Assembly (NCBI RefSeq): GCF_026719705.1
Contig: NZ_JAPPRR010000004.1
Coordinates: 62,001-126,000 of the forward strand
Origin: Pseudokordiimonas caeni
GTDB taxonomy: Bacteria; Pseudomonadota; Alphaproteobacteria; Sphingomonadales; Kordiimonadaceae
Reading direction: 5' to 3'
Length of the DNA stretch: 64,000 bases
Below the pieces are notes generated by a model. It searched no databases. It saw nothing but the letters and a program-made list of their open reading frames with translations, and was not told where the DNA came from. The position numbers and the translations under genes were made by a program. Below are positions 20,299 through 31,613 of this stretch, piece by piece. Numbering within the stretch: position 1 is the first letter of the stretch; every line of letters begins with the position of its first letter.

Positions 20299-21597
20299 TT
20301 ACCAGTCGACCTGAAAGCGCAGACCAAGGGCGTCGACGCTGTTTTCACCGTCCGTGCCATTGGCGGCCACGCCAAAGGTGTTTTCGATGTCGCTGCGGCT
20401 AAGGTTCAGCATCATGCGGGCATAGCGGTTGAGGTACCAGTTCACGCCAAGGAGGTAGGTATCCATCTCGCCGCCGAAGACGCCCTTGTCGCTGAGATCG
20501 ATCCGGTCAAACCGTGCAGCGATCTGCCAGGCGCCGAAGCCGCCTTCGTCCACCGGGTTATTGACCTTCGGGCGGTCCCATACGCCTTGGCCCAGTTTCA
20601 GCGCACGCTGTTCGTCGGTCAGGAACATGCCGATTTCAACGAAGCCGCCGTTGAAGCTGGCATTGCCGCCGTCGGCCGCGACATTATCCGCCGACACAAA
20701 AGCCCACTCACCGGTCGCGTGGAAGGGGCCCTGCACATAGGCAGCCTCAAGGCCGTAAAGAACATCCTTCGAGGTCACATTGCCCGTGTCGATGAAACGC
20801 AGGGTGCTGAGATGCTGGTGCGGACGCTGGCGATAGCGGAAGGCGCCTTCATCGAGATTGCGGTAGCGGACCGACGCGCCGAGCATCCACGCACCGTCGC
20901 CGATCTTGTCACCATAGTGACCGCGAATGGCGAGGGTCTCGCCTTCCTTCTCGCCGCTCGTGCCCGCACTGCCCCGGAAAGCGCCGGCCGACACCGAATA
21001 ATTGTCACCGCCGATGGTGGCCGACACGCCGATCTGGCGCGCGAAGCCGAAGGCATCGGTGTAGGACGAGCGTTCCATGAACGTGGTGTGACGGCTGGAG
21101 GTCAGTTCTTCCATCGAGGTCGGCGGATTGAACTGGCCAAGCTGGTAGGTTACGCCGTGACCGGCCTTGTAGGACAGGAAGGCGTCCTTCAGCTCAACCT
21201 CGTCACCCGCGAAATCGACCTCGAACTTGTAACCGGTGCGGGCACCTGCCTTGCCTTCGATCCCGAGGCGTGCGGCGCGCAGCTCGGTGGCCGAAAGGTC
21301 CATCGCATTGTCCTTGTCGGACGCCCATGCAGCATCGGCGAAGATGCGGCCGCGCACGTTGAAGGTGAAGTCACCAGCCGCGAAGCCAAGCTCGGAGGCA
21401 GGCTCCTCCTTCTTCACGACAACGGTCTTTTCCTGCTTCTTCTCAAGTTCTTCGATGCGCTTGGCAAGAAGCGCGAGCTGTTCTTTCAGCTCCTCGATCG
21501 ACTGGGCTGAAGCAGGCACACCCCACACATAGGCCGCAAGGGCGGCAACGGCGGTGGCACTGCGCAGGGTTCCGGCACGGTGTTTCTGGCTGATCAT
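20299..21597 (-). CDS. OprP/OprO-like porin
   Basis: Outer-membrane beta-barrel of 432 residues in the phosphate-selective porin family. A signal peptide (about 1-32, ending PASAQ) is followed by a coiled-coil segment (EELKEQLALLAKRIEELEKKQEK, about 34-56) that probably trimerises, then the barrel (FNVRGRIFADAAW, RAARLGIEGKAGARTGYKFEVDFA, QLGQFNPPTSMEELTSSRHTTFMERS), ending in LRFQVDW. AAGGA lies 9 nt before the ATG. A Pho-box-like sequence about 80 bp upstream (21680-21697) fits phosphate control. Substrate selectivity cannot be read directly. Confidence 0.88.
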   Translation of the reverse strand: MISQKHRAGTLRSATAVAALAAYVWGVPASAQSIEELKEQLALLAKRIEELEKKQEKTVVVKKEEPASELGFAAGDFTFNVRGRIFADAAWASDKDNAMDLSATELRAARLGIEGKAGARTGYKFEVDFAGDEVELKDAFLSYKAGHGVTYQLGQFNPPTSMEELTSSRHTTFMERSSYTDAFGFARQIGVSATIGGDNYSVSAGAFRGSAGTSGEKEGETLAIRGHYGDKIGDGAWMLGASVRYRNLDEGAFRYRQRPHQHLSTLRFIDTGNVTSKDVLYGLEAAYVQGPFHATGEWAFVSADNVAADGGNASFNGGFVEIGMFLTDEQRALKLGQGVWDRPKVNNPVDEGGFGAWQIAARFDRIDLSDKGVFGGEMDTYLLGVNWYLNRYARMMLNLSRSDIENTFGVAANGTDGENSVDALGLRFQVDW

Positions 21598-21679
21598 TCT
21601 GTCTTGTCCTTGTTGCGGCCCGGCCCGGCGGGCAAAACGCGGCCCGAAGGCTGCATGGGCGCTTGTTTATGACGCACGT

Positions 21680-21697
21680 GTTACATTTTCATGACAA
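21680..21697 (-). promoter_or_regulatory. Pho-box-like site upstream of the porin gene
   Basis: On the - strand TTGTCATGAAAATGTAAC carries two TGTCAT/TGTAAC half-sites in 11-bp phase. It agrees with the classical CTGTCAT-type Pho box at about 13 of 18 positions. A CATAAA element (21671-21666) lies 8 bp downstream where a -10 would be, and the ATG is about 83 bp downstream. The match is by eye, not by matrix scan. Confidence 0.45.
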
Positions 21698-21767
21698 ACG
21701 TCATAATTCAGTCATCAAACGGTAAGAAAGATGACACCGGCAGCGCTGGCCGGTGTCACGAAATGCT

Positions 21768-23825
21768 TCAGACTGTGCGAACGCCGCTGAGGAATACTCC
21801 TACTTCCGACTTGATGGTAGCCGCAAGCTCACCGAGCTTTTCAGCAGCCGTCATCACATGCGAGGAAGCCTTGCCGGTACGTTCGGCCCCGGTCGACACG
21901 TCGCGGATGTCGCTGGTCACACGCTCCGCCCCTTCAGACGTGAACTGGACGTTACGGCTGATCTCGTTCGTTGCCGCATCCTGCTCCTCGACAGCCGCCG
22001 AGATACTGGACATGACGGAAGAGAATTGATCGATCGTCCGCTCGATGGCCTTGATCGCGCTGACGACGGATGCCGTAACCGACTGCATGTCCTGGATCTG
22101 GCCGGTGATCTGTTCGGTTGCCTGCGCCGTCTGGTTCGCAAGGCTTTTCACCTCGCTTGCCACAACGGCAAAGCCCTTGCCGGCGTCGCCCGCCCGTGCG
22201 GCCTCGATGGTGGCGTTGAGGGCGAGAAGATTGGTCTGTTCAGCGATATCATTGATGAGCCGTACCACATCCTCGATCTGGTGGGCATTCTCGGCCATCC
22301 GGTCGATGGCAACCCCGCCCTGACCCGCTGCCGTCACCGCCTCGCCTGAATAGCGGGTAGCCGTATGGACCTGACTGTTTACCTCGCGGATGGCAGCCGC
22401 CATTTCCTCGATGGCGGCAGCCGTGGTCGCCACATTGGCGCGCATCTGTTCGGCCGCCGACGAAACGCTCGCTGCCTGCCGGCCTGTTGCATCTGCCACA
22501 CCGACCATGTCGCCTGCCGTTGAATTCATCGAAACTGATGCTTTCTCCAGATCGGCCACAGCCGCCGTAATGCGGCTATCGAACTGCTGCACCAGCTCCT
22601 CCAGCCGGCGGGCACGTTCCTGCCGGGCGAGCGCTTCGGCCCGTTCCTTTTCCATCTTCTCGCGTTCGGCGGCAGCGCGTTCCTCGGCAAGGGCCAGATC
22701 CTGCTTCGCCTTTTCCTCGGTCATCCGGCGGGCTTCTTCCTCGAGCCTCAGCCGCTCGGCAGCCGCATCGCGCAGATTGAGCGCCACGCGCGCCATGCTG
22801 CCGAACTCATCCCGTTGCGCAGTGCCCGGCACATCGGTTTTATAGTCGCCTTCCGCGATCTTGCCGAGGGCGGCTTCGAGCCGCACCACCGGCCCGACCG
22901 TCGTCAGGATCACCAGCCAGCCAACAAGGCCCGTGGCAACCAGCACGATGCCCACAACGGTAAGGACGACATTCTGGATCAGGTCATAGGTTGCCTGCTC
23001 GGATGCATTCGCTGCCGCCACACCTGCCTCTGCCTTTTCACGCACCAGCGCGAAATGCTCCGCCGTGCGCGAATAAATGCTGCTCAGCGTTTCGACCTCA
23101 ACCTCGATCTGCAGACGGTCCTTGGCGTAGGCATTGAAATTCTCGACATAGCTCGCAAGGCGTGCCTCGATATCCGCCTTTTCCGAAGCCGGGAAATTGG
23201 TTGCGGCAAGTGCCGTGCGGAATTCTGATGCGCGTGTCGCTATCTCGCCGATGTAACGCTCCTGCAGACGGGCGATGAAATCTTTCTCATGCCGCCGCAT
23301 CATCAGCATCAGAATCTGCAGCTTGTCGCTCGGGTACTCCTTCAGCAATTCTTCGATATTGTGAACCGCCGCACGCAGCGCGCCTTGCAGCCCCTCGGTT
23401 TCTGAGAGGCCGACCGCCTTTTTCAGCTCAACGACCTTTTCAAACTGGGTGCGATGCTCGGGCAGTATCTCTTCAAGAGCGGTCACGGCCCGTTGAACGG
23501 CGCCATCGTCCGAGAGCGCCTTGATCCGCTTCAGGGTTGCGAGCGCCTTGTCAGACGATTCGCTATATTGTTCCGCATATTTCAGGTCATTGCGCAGAAG
23601 GAAATCCTTTTCCCGGCGGCGAATGTTCAACGACTGGATTTCCAGTTCCGCCGCCTGGTCGCCGAGCTCGTTATAGCGCGCCGCTTCCGCTCGCGCCGCT
23701 TCCATGCGCGACGATCCGATAAAATCAGTGACAAGAATGGCAATAAGTCCAAGTGCCGCCACCCCGACGAGCGTGAAAACGCGGATGGCTGTCTTGAGAT
23801 TCTGGAAAATGGAAATAACCGACAT
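21768..23825 (-). CDS. Methyl-accepting chemotaxis protein with HBM sensor domain
   Basis: Transmembrane chemoreceptor of 685 residues. TM1 is near 15-35 and TM2 near 282-305, bracketing a helical periplasmic domain with the repeated pattern [10 protein letters not shown] and [10 protein letters not shown], a hallmark of helical bimodular (HBM) sensors, which bind small organic acids. A HAMP domain (about 306-360) and a long coiled coil ([37 protein letters not shown]) follow. The signalling hairpin [34 protein letters not shown] is intact. The ligand is unknown. It has no adjacent che genes. Confidence 0.9.
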   Translation of the reverse strand: MSVISIFQNLKTAIRVFTLVGVAALGLIAILVTDFIGSSRMEAARAEAARYNELGDQAAELEIQSLNIRRREKDFLLRNDLKYAEQYSESSDKALATLKRIKALSDDGAVQRAVTALEEILPEHRTQFEKVVELKKAVGLSETEGLQGALRAAVHNIEELLKEYPSDKLQILMLMMRRHEKDFIARLQERYIGEIATRASEFRTALAATNFPASEKADIEARLASYVENFNAYAKDRLQIEVEVETLSSIYSRTAEHFALVREKAEAGVAAANASEQATYDLIQNVVLTVVGIVLVATGLVGWLVILTTVGPVVRLEAALGKIAEGDYKTDVPGTAQRDEFGSMARVALNLRDAAAERLRLEEEARRMTEEKAKQDLALAEERAAAEREKMEKERAEALARQERARRLEELVQQFDSRITAAVADLEKASVSMNSTAGDMVGVADATGRQAASVSSAAEQMRANVATTAAAIEEMAAAIREVNSQVHTATRYSGEAVTAAGQGGVAIDRMAENAHQIEDVVRLINDIAEQTNLLALNATIEAARAGDAGKGFAVVASEVKSLANQTAQATEQITGQIQDMQSVTASVVSAIKAIERTIDQFSSVMSSISAAVEEQDAATNEISRNVQFTSEGAERVTSDIRDVSTGAERTGKASSHVMTAAEKLGELAATIKSEVGVFLSGVRTV

Positions 23826-24013
23826 GAGTGTCCTCCTGCCAGCGCCCTGAGGCGCGGGTTTTCAAGTGACAGCTCCCTTTGGTCGAAATGGCAACCGGTG
23901 CGTAATTGCCCGCCTGCTCGTTCTCATGCGGTGGATTGTTCCCCCGTCAGATGAGGAGATTATCCTAAGTCCGTAAATAATTTAATAAAATTTATGCACC
24001 CAGCAATAGCACA
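23826..24013. other. Intergenic region upstream of the HBM chemoreceptor
   Basis: Between the chemoreceptor ATG (23825) and the groEL terminator. It contains an AT-rich stretch at 23960-23995 with a GATAAT-like -10 toward the chemoreceptor but no clear -35. No gene or RNA was recognised. Confidence 0.35.
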
Positions 24014-24055
24014 CGCCAAAAAACAAAACCCCGGGAAGAGACCTTCCCGGGGTTT
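24014..24055 (-). terminator. Rho-independent terminator of groESL
   Basis: On the - strand AAACCCCGGGAAGG and CTTCCCGGGGTTT form a 13-bp perfect stem (24026-24055) with a four-base loop, followed by TGTTTTTTGG. It lies about 50 bp after the groEL stop codon. Confidence 0.93.
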
Positions 24056-24102
24056 GCCAGGCCATCCGAGGACAGCCTATATCGTGTGGCTGAGAGCCGG
24101 AC

Positions 24103-25791
<1,689 letters not shown>

Positions 25792-25809
25792 TCAGAGCAA
25801 GCGGGCTGC

Positions 25810-26097
25810 TTACTCGATGATGCCCATGATGTCGGATTCTTTCATGATGAGGAGATCGACGCCGTCGACCTTCACTTCGGTGCCCGACCATTTGCCGAAC
25901 AGGACCTTGTCGCCCTTCTTGACGTCGAGCGGGGTCACTTTCCCGTCGTCGCCACGCACGCCGTTGCCGACAGCGATAATTTCGCCTTCCGAGGGCTTTT
26001 CCTTCGCGGTATCCGGCAGGATGATGCCGCCCGAAGTTTTAGCTTCGCTTTCAATACGCTTGACCAGTACGCGGTCATGAAGCGGACGAAGAGCCAT
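25810..26097 (-). CDS. groES: 10-kDa co-chaperonin GroES
   Basis: Lid of the chaperonin, 95 residues from the ATG at 26097 ([14 protein letters not shown]). The mobile loop [23 protein letters not shown] and the C-terminal ILIM-type segment [14 protein letters not shown] are normal. A longer frame to 26142 runs into the CIRCE element and is not the real start. First gene of groESL; transcription begins near the CIRCE element at 26136-26162. Confidence 0.98.
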   Translation of the reverse strand: MALRPLHDRVLVKRIESEAKTSGGIILPDTAKEKPSEGEIIAVGNGVRGDDGKVTPLDVKKGDKVLFGKWSGTEVKVDGVDLLIMKESDIMGIIE

Positions 26098-26135
26098 TAT
26101 GTGTCTCCATATCTGATAAAGCGTCAAATGAGCTG

Positions 26136-26162
26136 TTAGCACTCAATTCGCATGAGTGCTAA
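26136..26162. promoter_or_regulatory. CIRCE operator (HrcA site)
   Basis: Perfect CIRCE inverted repeat: TTAGCACTC (26136-26144), 9-bp spacer, GAGTGCTAA (26154-26162). This is the binding site for the heat-shock repressor HrcA and lies between the groES promoter and its start codon. The match to the known consensus is complete. Confidence 0.97.
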
Positions 26163-26171
26163 CACGCCGCC

Positions 26172-26200
26172 TATGTAAGCCACCTGTGTTACGGCTTCAA
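26172..26200 (-). promoter_or_regulatory. groESL promoter
   Basis: On the - strand TTGAAG (26200-26195) and TACATA (26177-26172) are 17 bp apart, placing the transcription start near 26165, right at the CIRCE element. The CTTGAAG core also resembles a heat-shock sigma (RpoH) -35, so dual RpoH and HrcA control is possible. Confidence 0.6.
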
Positions 26201-26528
26201 GGCCGCGTGATGACATTTTTTGACTTTCGCCGGCTGCGTGTGAATTTGCTGCAAGCCTGCGCCACAGAATAAGCTTTTTGGCCAGCCGGAATAGAACAAC
26301 ACACCTAATACGATAGTAATATCACTCCAAGGGGTTCACACTCTGAATGTAACATAACCGCCACAGACGGAATCATATACGACGTTAACCATTATTAATG
26401 GCAACTATATTTCTTGAAGATGGTCATCAGGCGTCGATAATTTCAATCCTGACCTCTCGAAAGGTCTGAACCCAAAAAACATAATCGACGGCACTGCTTA
26501 AGCAGATGCCCGTCCAGGGAGAATATCA
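26201..26528. other. Intergenic region upstream of TBDR 1
   Basis: About 330 bp of comparatively A/T-rich sequence between the groESL promoter and the TonB receptor. It contains a perfect 13-bp palindrome CCATTA-T-TAATGG (26389-26401) and an imperfect 16-bp one, GACCT/AGGTC arms (26451-26466), about 60 bp before the receptor start. Either could be an operator. No gene or RNA family was recognised. Confidence 0.35.
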
Positions 26529-28910
26529 ATGCAAGGGAAGACCAGCAAATTTCTGCGGGCCACGTCCATTGTCGCGCTTGTCGCCGTACCGATGACCACC
26601 GCGGCGTCGGCGCAGGATACCACCGCCCGCTCGGCTGACTTTGAAGAAATCGTCGTTACCTCGCGCAAACGTTCCGAAACGCTGCAGGACGTCCCCTTCT
26701 CGGTGAACGCCAAGACCGAAGAACAGCTCCGCAATTCCGGTGCGACCGGCCTTGCCGACCTCGCCCGTAACGTGGCGGGCCTTGCCATTACCGACCTCGG
26801 GCCCGGCCAGAGCCAGATTGCCATTCGCGGCGTCGCCGCCGGCCAGACCGCACGCGACCTCGCAAACGTGAAAGAACAGGTTGGCGTCTATCTTGACGAA
26901 TCGCCGATCTCGGTCGCGCTGTTCACCCCCGATGTCGACCTCTTCGACCTCGAACGCGTTGAAGTGCTGCGTGGGCCGCAAGGCACGCTGTTCGGCGCGG
27001 GTTCGCTATCGGGTACCGTCCGCTACATCACCAAGATGCCGGAAATGAACAGCTCGGAAGCTGTTGTTGAGGCCGACGTCAATCAGGTCGACGGTGGTGG
27101 CTTCGGCTGGAGCCTGAAGACGGCGGTCAACCTGCCGATCGCCGAAGACAAAGCCGCCCTGCGCGCTGTGGCCTATCATACCAGCTATCCTGGCTTTATT
27201 GACGCGACACAACCCAACGGCCGCGTCGACAAAGACGTGAATGACGGCGAGCGGTCCGGTTTCCGGGTGGCGCTTACGCTGCAGCCGACAGAAAGCCTGA
27301 CCATCACGCCGCGCATTCTGTTCCAGAAGCTGGACACCGATGGCTTCCCGCGCATTGACGTGTGGAACATTCTCGGCAACCCCTACACCACGACCGAGCC
27401 GGCTTTCGATCTCGGCGAACGCGGCCAGTTCACTCAGTTGGAGGAAGGCCTCACTGACGACTTCTTCCTGGCCGACGCAAAGATTGAATGGGAAGGCGAT
27501 GCCGTCACCTTCACCTCGGTCACCAGCTACACCGACCGTGAAGTGCTTGTGCTGCGCGACGCCTCCCAGCTTACCGGCAGCGTGACCTACGATCTCGCTG
27601 GACCGGTTGGATACGAACTGGGTGAGGGTGCGCGGATTTCCTCCCCGCTGGCCGACACTTCAGACCTTGAGATATGGACACAGGAAGTGCGCCTGACCTC
27701 GAATGGCGATGGCCCGCTTAGCTGGGTGATTGGCGCCTTCTACACCGACTGGAAACGCGGCTACAGCCAGATCCTGAACGCGCCGGGCTGGGACGATCTG
27801 ACCGGTCTCTCCAACGTCGGCACGGTCGGCTCGCAAAAAGACCAGCCTTATTGGTCCGTGATCGACATGGACTTCAAGCAAAAGGCCATTTTCGGCGAAG
27901 CAACCTACGCCATCACCGACGCTCTGGATTTCACCGCCGGCCTGCGCTGGTACGATTATGATGAAAGCCGTGTGCTGAAGTTCGACGGTGCGTTTGCTGT
28001 ACCGACGAATGCACCGGGCGAGGCAAGTGCTGATGGCTTCGCACCCCGCTTCATCCTTTCTTACGATGCAACCGAGGATGTGACGCTCAATGCGCAGGTC
28101 GCCAAGGGCTTCCGTCTTGGTGGTATCAATGATCCGCTCAACGAGCCGCTCTGCAGTGCCGACGACCTCGAATCCTATGGCGGACACCCGGGTTTCTCCG
28201 ATGAGTCCGTCTGGAACTATGAGGTGGGTGCGAAAACCAACCTCGGCGCCCGCGGCACCTTCAACGTTGCCGGTTTCTATACCGACATCAAGAATCTGCA
28301 GATGCCGGTGTCCGCTGGCAACTGCTCGTCGCGTATTCTCCTCAATGTGCCCAAGGCGCGCAGCATGGGTATCGAGGCAGAGTTCAACTATCTCGTAACC
28401 GAGAATTTGGATATCAGCCTTGGTGCAACTGTTATCGATGCGGAGCTTCGCTCGGACGTAACGGATGTGAACGGCAATATCCTTGCCGGCGCGGAATCAG
28501 GCGCTCGCCTGCCGACTGCACCGAAACTCCAGATGACGGCGGTGATGAACTACTATTGGCAGTTCGGCACCGACTATGAAGGCTTCCTCACTGCTTCGGT
28601 CCAGCATATCGGCTCGAACTATTCGCTGATTGCCCATCAGACACCGGGCTTCGGCTCGATCGCACTGCGGGACTTCGGCGATCCGACGATCGACACCTTC
28701 AATTTCGATCCGAAGATGCCTGCTTATACGCTCGGCAACCTGCGTATCGGCGCACGTCGCGGCCACTATGAAGTATCCTTCTATGTGAACAACATCTGGG
28801 ATGAGCGTGCCTATCTTTCGCTCGATCTGGAGCGTGGCGGCGCCGCACGGGTCGGCTTCACCACCAACCAGCCCCGTACCTTCGGCGTGAATTTCCGCAG
28901 CGAATTCTAA
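26529..28910 (+). CDS. TonB-dependent outer-membrane receptor (TBDR 1)
   Basis: Receptor of 793 residues. A signal peptide (about 1-29, ending AASAQ) is followed by a TonB box-like FEEIVVTSRKR, the plug domain (LADLARNVAGLAITD, DLERVEVLRGPQGTLFGAGSLSGTVRYIT at about 137-166) and a 22-strand-type barrel ending FGVNFRSEF. The plug sequence is of the class often annotated for plant-derived sugars, sterols or polyaromatics, not the siderophore class, but the substrate is unknown. AGGGAG precedes the ATG. An LpxR-like gene follows 69 bp downstream. Control sequences may be the palindromes at 26389 and 26451. Confidence 0.93.
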   Translation: MQGKTSKFLRATSIVALVAVPMTTAASAQDTTARSADFEEIVVTSRKRSETLQDVPFSVNAKTEEQLRNSGATGLADLARNVAGLAITDLGPGQSQIAIRGVAAGQTARDLANVKEQVGVYLDESPISVALFTPDVDLFDLERVEVLRGPQGTLFGAGSLSGTVRYITKMPEMNSSEAVVEADVNQVDGGGFGWSLKTAVNLPIAEDKAALRAVAYHTSYPGFIDATQPNGRVDKDVNDGERSGFRVALTLQPTESLTITPRILFQKLDTDGFPRIDVWNILGNPYTTTEPAFDLGERGQFTQLEEGLTDDFFLADAKIEWEGDAVTFTSVTSYTDREVLVLRDASQLTGSVTYDLAGPVGYELGEGARISSPLADTSDLEIWTQEVRLTSNGDGPLSWVIGAFYTDWKRGYSQILNAPGWDDLTGLSNVGTVGSQKDQPYWSVIDMDFKQKAIFGEATYAITDALDFTAGLRWYDYDESRVLKFDGAFAVPTNAPGEASADGFAPRFILSYDATEDVTLNAQVAKGFRLGGINDPLNEPLCSADDLESYGGHPGFSDESVWNYEVGAKTNLGARGTFNVAGFYTDIKNLQMPVSAGNCSSRILLNVPKARSMGIEAEFNYLVTENLDISLGATVIDAELRSDVTDVNGNILAGAESGARLPTAPKLQMTAVMNYYWQFGTDYEGFLTASVQHIGSNYSLIAHQTPGFGSIALRDFGDPTIDTFNFDPKMPAYTLGNLRIGARRGHYEVSFYVNNIWDERAYLSLDLERGGAARVGFTTNQPRTFGVNFRSEF

Positions 28911-28979
28911 GCCTTTTCCAAGCGTGATAAATCTGGGCGGTGCCACGGTGCCGCCCATTTTTCTTGAAACTGTAGCCTC

Positions 28980-30059
28980 ATGATGATCCATGCCCGACTG
29001 AACAGAGCTGTTTCGTTTTTCGCCGCCAGCCTCGCGCTGGCCCTGCCCGTGCGCGCGGCAGAGCCTGCCGCAGAGCCTGACCGCAGCTGGACCCTGCAGG
29101 TGGAAAACGATCTGTTCAGCCAGTTCATGGGGCTTGCCGACAGCGATTCCGATGCACCCGATTTCGATGGTGACAGGGGCTATACCCAAGGCCTGCGCCT
29201 TGGCCTGACGCTGAAGCGCGAGGAGGATCTTTTCTTCATCTTCGACTGGATCGACGATAACGGCCTCAGCATTCTGGGTGGCGGTGAGGGCGACACCTCG
29301 GTGCGGACCAAGCAATATTTCTTCGGCCAGAATATCTACACGCCCAAGGACATCACAGTCAGCACCCCGCAGCCCGACGACCGCCCCTATGCCGCATGGC
29401 TTTATGCCGGTGGCTCGGTCGCGCGCCAGACAGGGCGTTCTTTCGAGGTGATCGAACTGGATGTTGGCGTGATGGGGCCGATGGCACTTGGCAAGGAAGT
29501 GCAGACGGCTTGGCATGATATCGTCAACACCCGGCACCCGGAAGGCTGGCGAAACCAGCTGCGCAACGAACCGGGCTTTGTGATGACCTATATGATCGCG
29601 AGCCAGCTTGTCCGGCATGACGCCGGCGGCGAGGCCAATGGCTTCGGCTTCGATATCACGCCGCATGGTTCCATCGCCATCGGCACCATTTATGATTATG
29701 TCAGCGTCGGCGGCACCGCCCGCATCGGCTGGGGCCGCGACCGCGAGATCGTGACGCCGAACCGCATCCAGCCTTCCACCCCCGGCAGCGACTGGTTTTC
29801 ACCCGGCAGTTTCACCGGCTATTTCTTCGTGGGAGCAGAAGGGCGGTTCATGGCCCGCAATGCTTTCCTCGACGGCAACCTGTTCCGGGATAGCCAAAGC
29901 GTCGACAAGCATCACTGGGTGGCTGATATCGTGGCTGGCGCCGTCATGTTCGCGGGGGACTGGCGGCTGGCCTACACCCACACCTTCCGCACCGAGGAAT
30001 TCCACGGGCAGGAAGGCGGGCAGTTCTTCGGTGCTGTCTCGGTTACCAAGCTTTTCTGA
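28980..30059 (+). CDS. LpxR-like outer-membrane lipid A 3'-O-deacylase (DUF2219)
   Basis: Outer-membrane barrel of 359 residues with a signal peptide (about 1-27). It has the LpxR hallmarks: LQVENDLF with Asn43-Asp44, the GYTQGLRLGLT strand, DDRPYAAWLYAG, and the region GPMALGKEVQTAWHDIVNTRHPEGW with the candidate catalytic His in TAWHD. LpxR removes the 3'-acyloxyacyl chain from lipid A. Whether this one acts on lipid A or another lipid is not known. It is downstream of TBDR 1 on the same strand, and convergent with the CNNM gene 6 bp away. Confidence 0.85.
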   Translation: MMIHARLNRAVSFFAASLALALPVRAAEPAAEPDRSWTLQVENDLFSQFMGLADSDSDAPDFDGDRGYTQGLRLGLTLKREEDLFFIFDWIDDNGLSILGGGEGDTSVRTKQYFFGQNIYTPKDITVSTPQPDDRPYAAWLYAGGSVARQTGRSFEVIELDVGVMGPMALGKEVQTAWHDIVNTRHPEGWRNQLRNEPGFVMTYMIASQLVRHDAGGEANGFGFDITPHGSIAIGTIYDYVSVGGTARIGWGRDREIVTPNRIQPSTPGSDWFSPGSFTGYFFVGAEGRFMARNAFLDGNLFRDSQSVDKHHWVADIVAGAVMFAGDWRLAYTHTFRTEEFHGQEGGQFFGAVSVTKLF

Positions 30060-30065
30060 GATGCG

Positions 30066-31379
30066 TCACATCACCGGGTCCTTGGCATCCACATAAATGC
30101 CATCCCCCACGCTCGCGACCGGCAGGGCAAGTATCTTGTCGATCTTCTTGCCGTCCATATCCATCACCTCGAAATGCCAGGATTCCCAAACGGCAGTGTC
30201 GCCTTCTTCCGGGATGCGTCCCAAAAGCCGCAGGATCATGCCGGAAAGCGTGTGATAGCGCCCTTCTTCGGGCACAAACCGGATGCCGAGGCAATCTTTC
30301 AGGTCCGGCAGCGGCAGGCTGCCATCCAGCAGCCATGAACCATCGGCCCGCAGCATCGCGCGGCCCGTGCCTTCGGTTTGCGCGAAATCACCGGTCAGCG
30401 CTTCGAGTAGGTCATGGATCGTGACCAGACCCTCGATCTCGCCGTATTCATCAACAACCAGCGCGAAATGATCGGCACCCTGCCGGAAACGCTCCAGAAG
30501 CTCCATCCCGGTCAGCGTTTCAGGCACGTAAACGGCGGGGCGGATACGGGCGCGGAGGTCAGCACTGCCCGACGCCACATCGCCCAGCACATGCTTGGCC
30601 TGCACGTAGCCGAGCACATTGCCCGGCCCGCCCTCGCACACCGGGAAACGCTCATGCGCGCTTTCGATCATGAGCTTCAGGTTTTCAGCAAGCGGCCGGA
30701 GAAGGTCCACCCAGACAATCTCGCCGCGCGGCACCATCAGCGAGCCAAGCTGGCGGTCATCCAGCCTGAGCACATTGCGCACCATCGCATGCTCGTGCGC
30801 CTCGATGACGCCGGCGTCCGAGCCTTCGGCGAGCACGGCATGGATCTCCTCTTCCGTCAAGAGGTCGATCTTGTCCTGCCGTACACGAAGGAGCGTGAGA
30901 AGGGTCGTGGTGGAAACTGACAAGAGCGCCACAAAGGGGCGACTGGCAAAGGCGAGAATCTGCATCGGCCGGGCCACAAGGCGGGCGATGCCTTCGGGAT
31001 GCAGTTGCCCGATCCGCTTAGGCACCAGTTCGCCCACGACGATGGAAAGATAGGTCACAGCCACCACCACCATCACGGTGGCGCTGATGGCTGCCGTTTC
31101 TGGATCGGTCCCGAGCCCCGTCATCCACCGTGCGAAATCGTCCGCGAGCACGGCCTCACCCACGATACCATTGAGGATACCGATCGAGGTGATTCCGATC
31201 TGCACGGTGGAGAGAAAACCGGTCGGTTCCTCAGCAAGCTTGAGAGCAGCAGCGGCCTGCCTGTCACCTTCCTCGGCGCGTTTGGCAAGCCGCGCACGGC
31301 GGGCGGTGACAATGGCGATCTCCGACATCGCGAAGACACCATTCAGGATGATGAGCCCGATCAGCAGCAGGATTTCCAT
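30066..31379 (-). CDS. CNNM/CorC-HlyC family membrane protein with CBS domains
   Basis: Protein of 437 residues with the DUF21/CNNM transmembrane domain (about 1-185; helices MEILLLIGLIILNGVFAMSEIAIVTARRARL, STVQIGITSIGILNGIVGEAVL and AISATVMVVVAVTYLSIVVGELVPKRI), a CBS pair (about 205-335; SLMVPRGEIVWVD and FALVVDEYGEIEGLVTIHDLLEAL) and a CorC_HlyC domain at the C-terminus. Family members act in magnesium/cobalt homeostasis; some are annotated as hemolysins. Convergent with the LpxR gene. No partner gene is adjacent. Confidence 0.92.
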   Translation of the reverse strand: MEILLLIGLIILNGVFAMSEIAIVTARRARLAKRAEEGDRQAAAALKLAEEPTGFLSTVQIGITSIGILNGIVGEAVLADDFARWMTGLGTDPETAAISATVMVVVAVTYLSIVVGELVPKRIGQLHPEGIARLVARPMQILAFASRPFVALLSVSTTTLLTLLRVRQDKIDLLTEEEIHAVLAEGSDAGVIEAHEHAMVRNVLRLDDRQLGSLMVPRGEIVWVDLLRPLAENLKLMIESAHERFPVCEGGPGNVLGYVQAKHVLGDVASGSADLRARIRPAVYVPETLTGMELLERFRQGADHFALVVDEYGEIEGLVTIHDLLEALTGDFAQTEGTGRAMLRADGSWLLDGSLPLPDLKDCLGIRFVPEEGRYHTLSGMILRLLGRIPEEGDTAVWESWHFEVMDMDGKKIDKILALPVASVGDGIYVDAKDPVM

Positions 31380-31613
31380 CTCTGCCTCGCCCTAAAGCGC
31401 CAATGCAGGCACCGGGCGGTCGCTGCCGCCAATGCCACTCGTGTGATCGTCATCCATGCTGAAAACCCTGAAATGCTGGTGAGAAAGTTTATAAAGTCCG
31501 CCGGCCACATGTCAAATGAAGGTGGCAATTCCCGAAAAGGTGCCCTAGAAAGTGCTGCCGCGTCCTGTAAAGCGTTGAACGCGGCCTGTATTCTGACACA
31601 TGAAAAGTACCCG

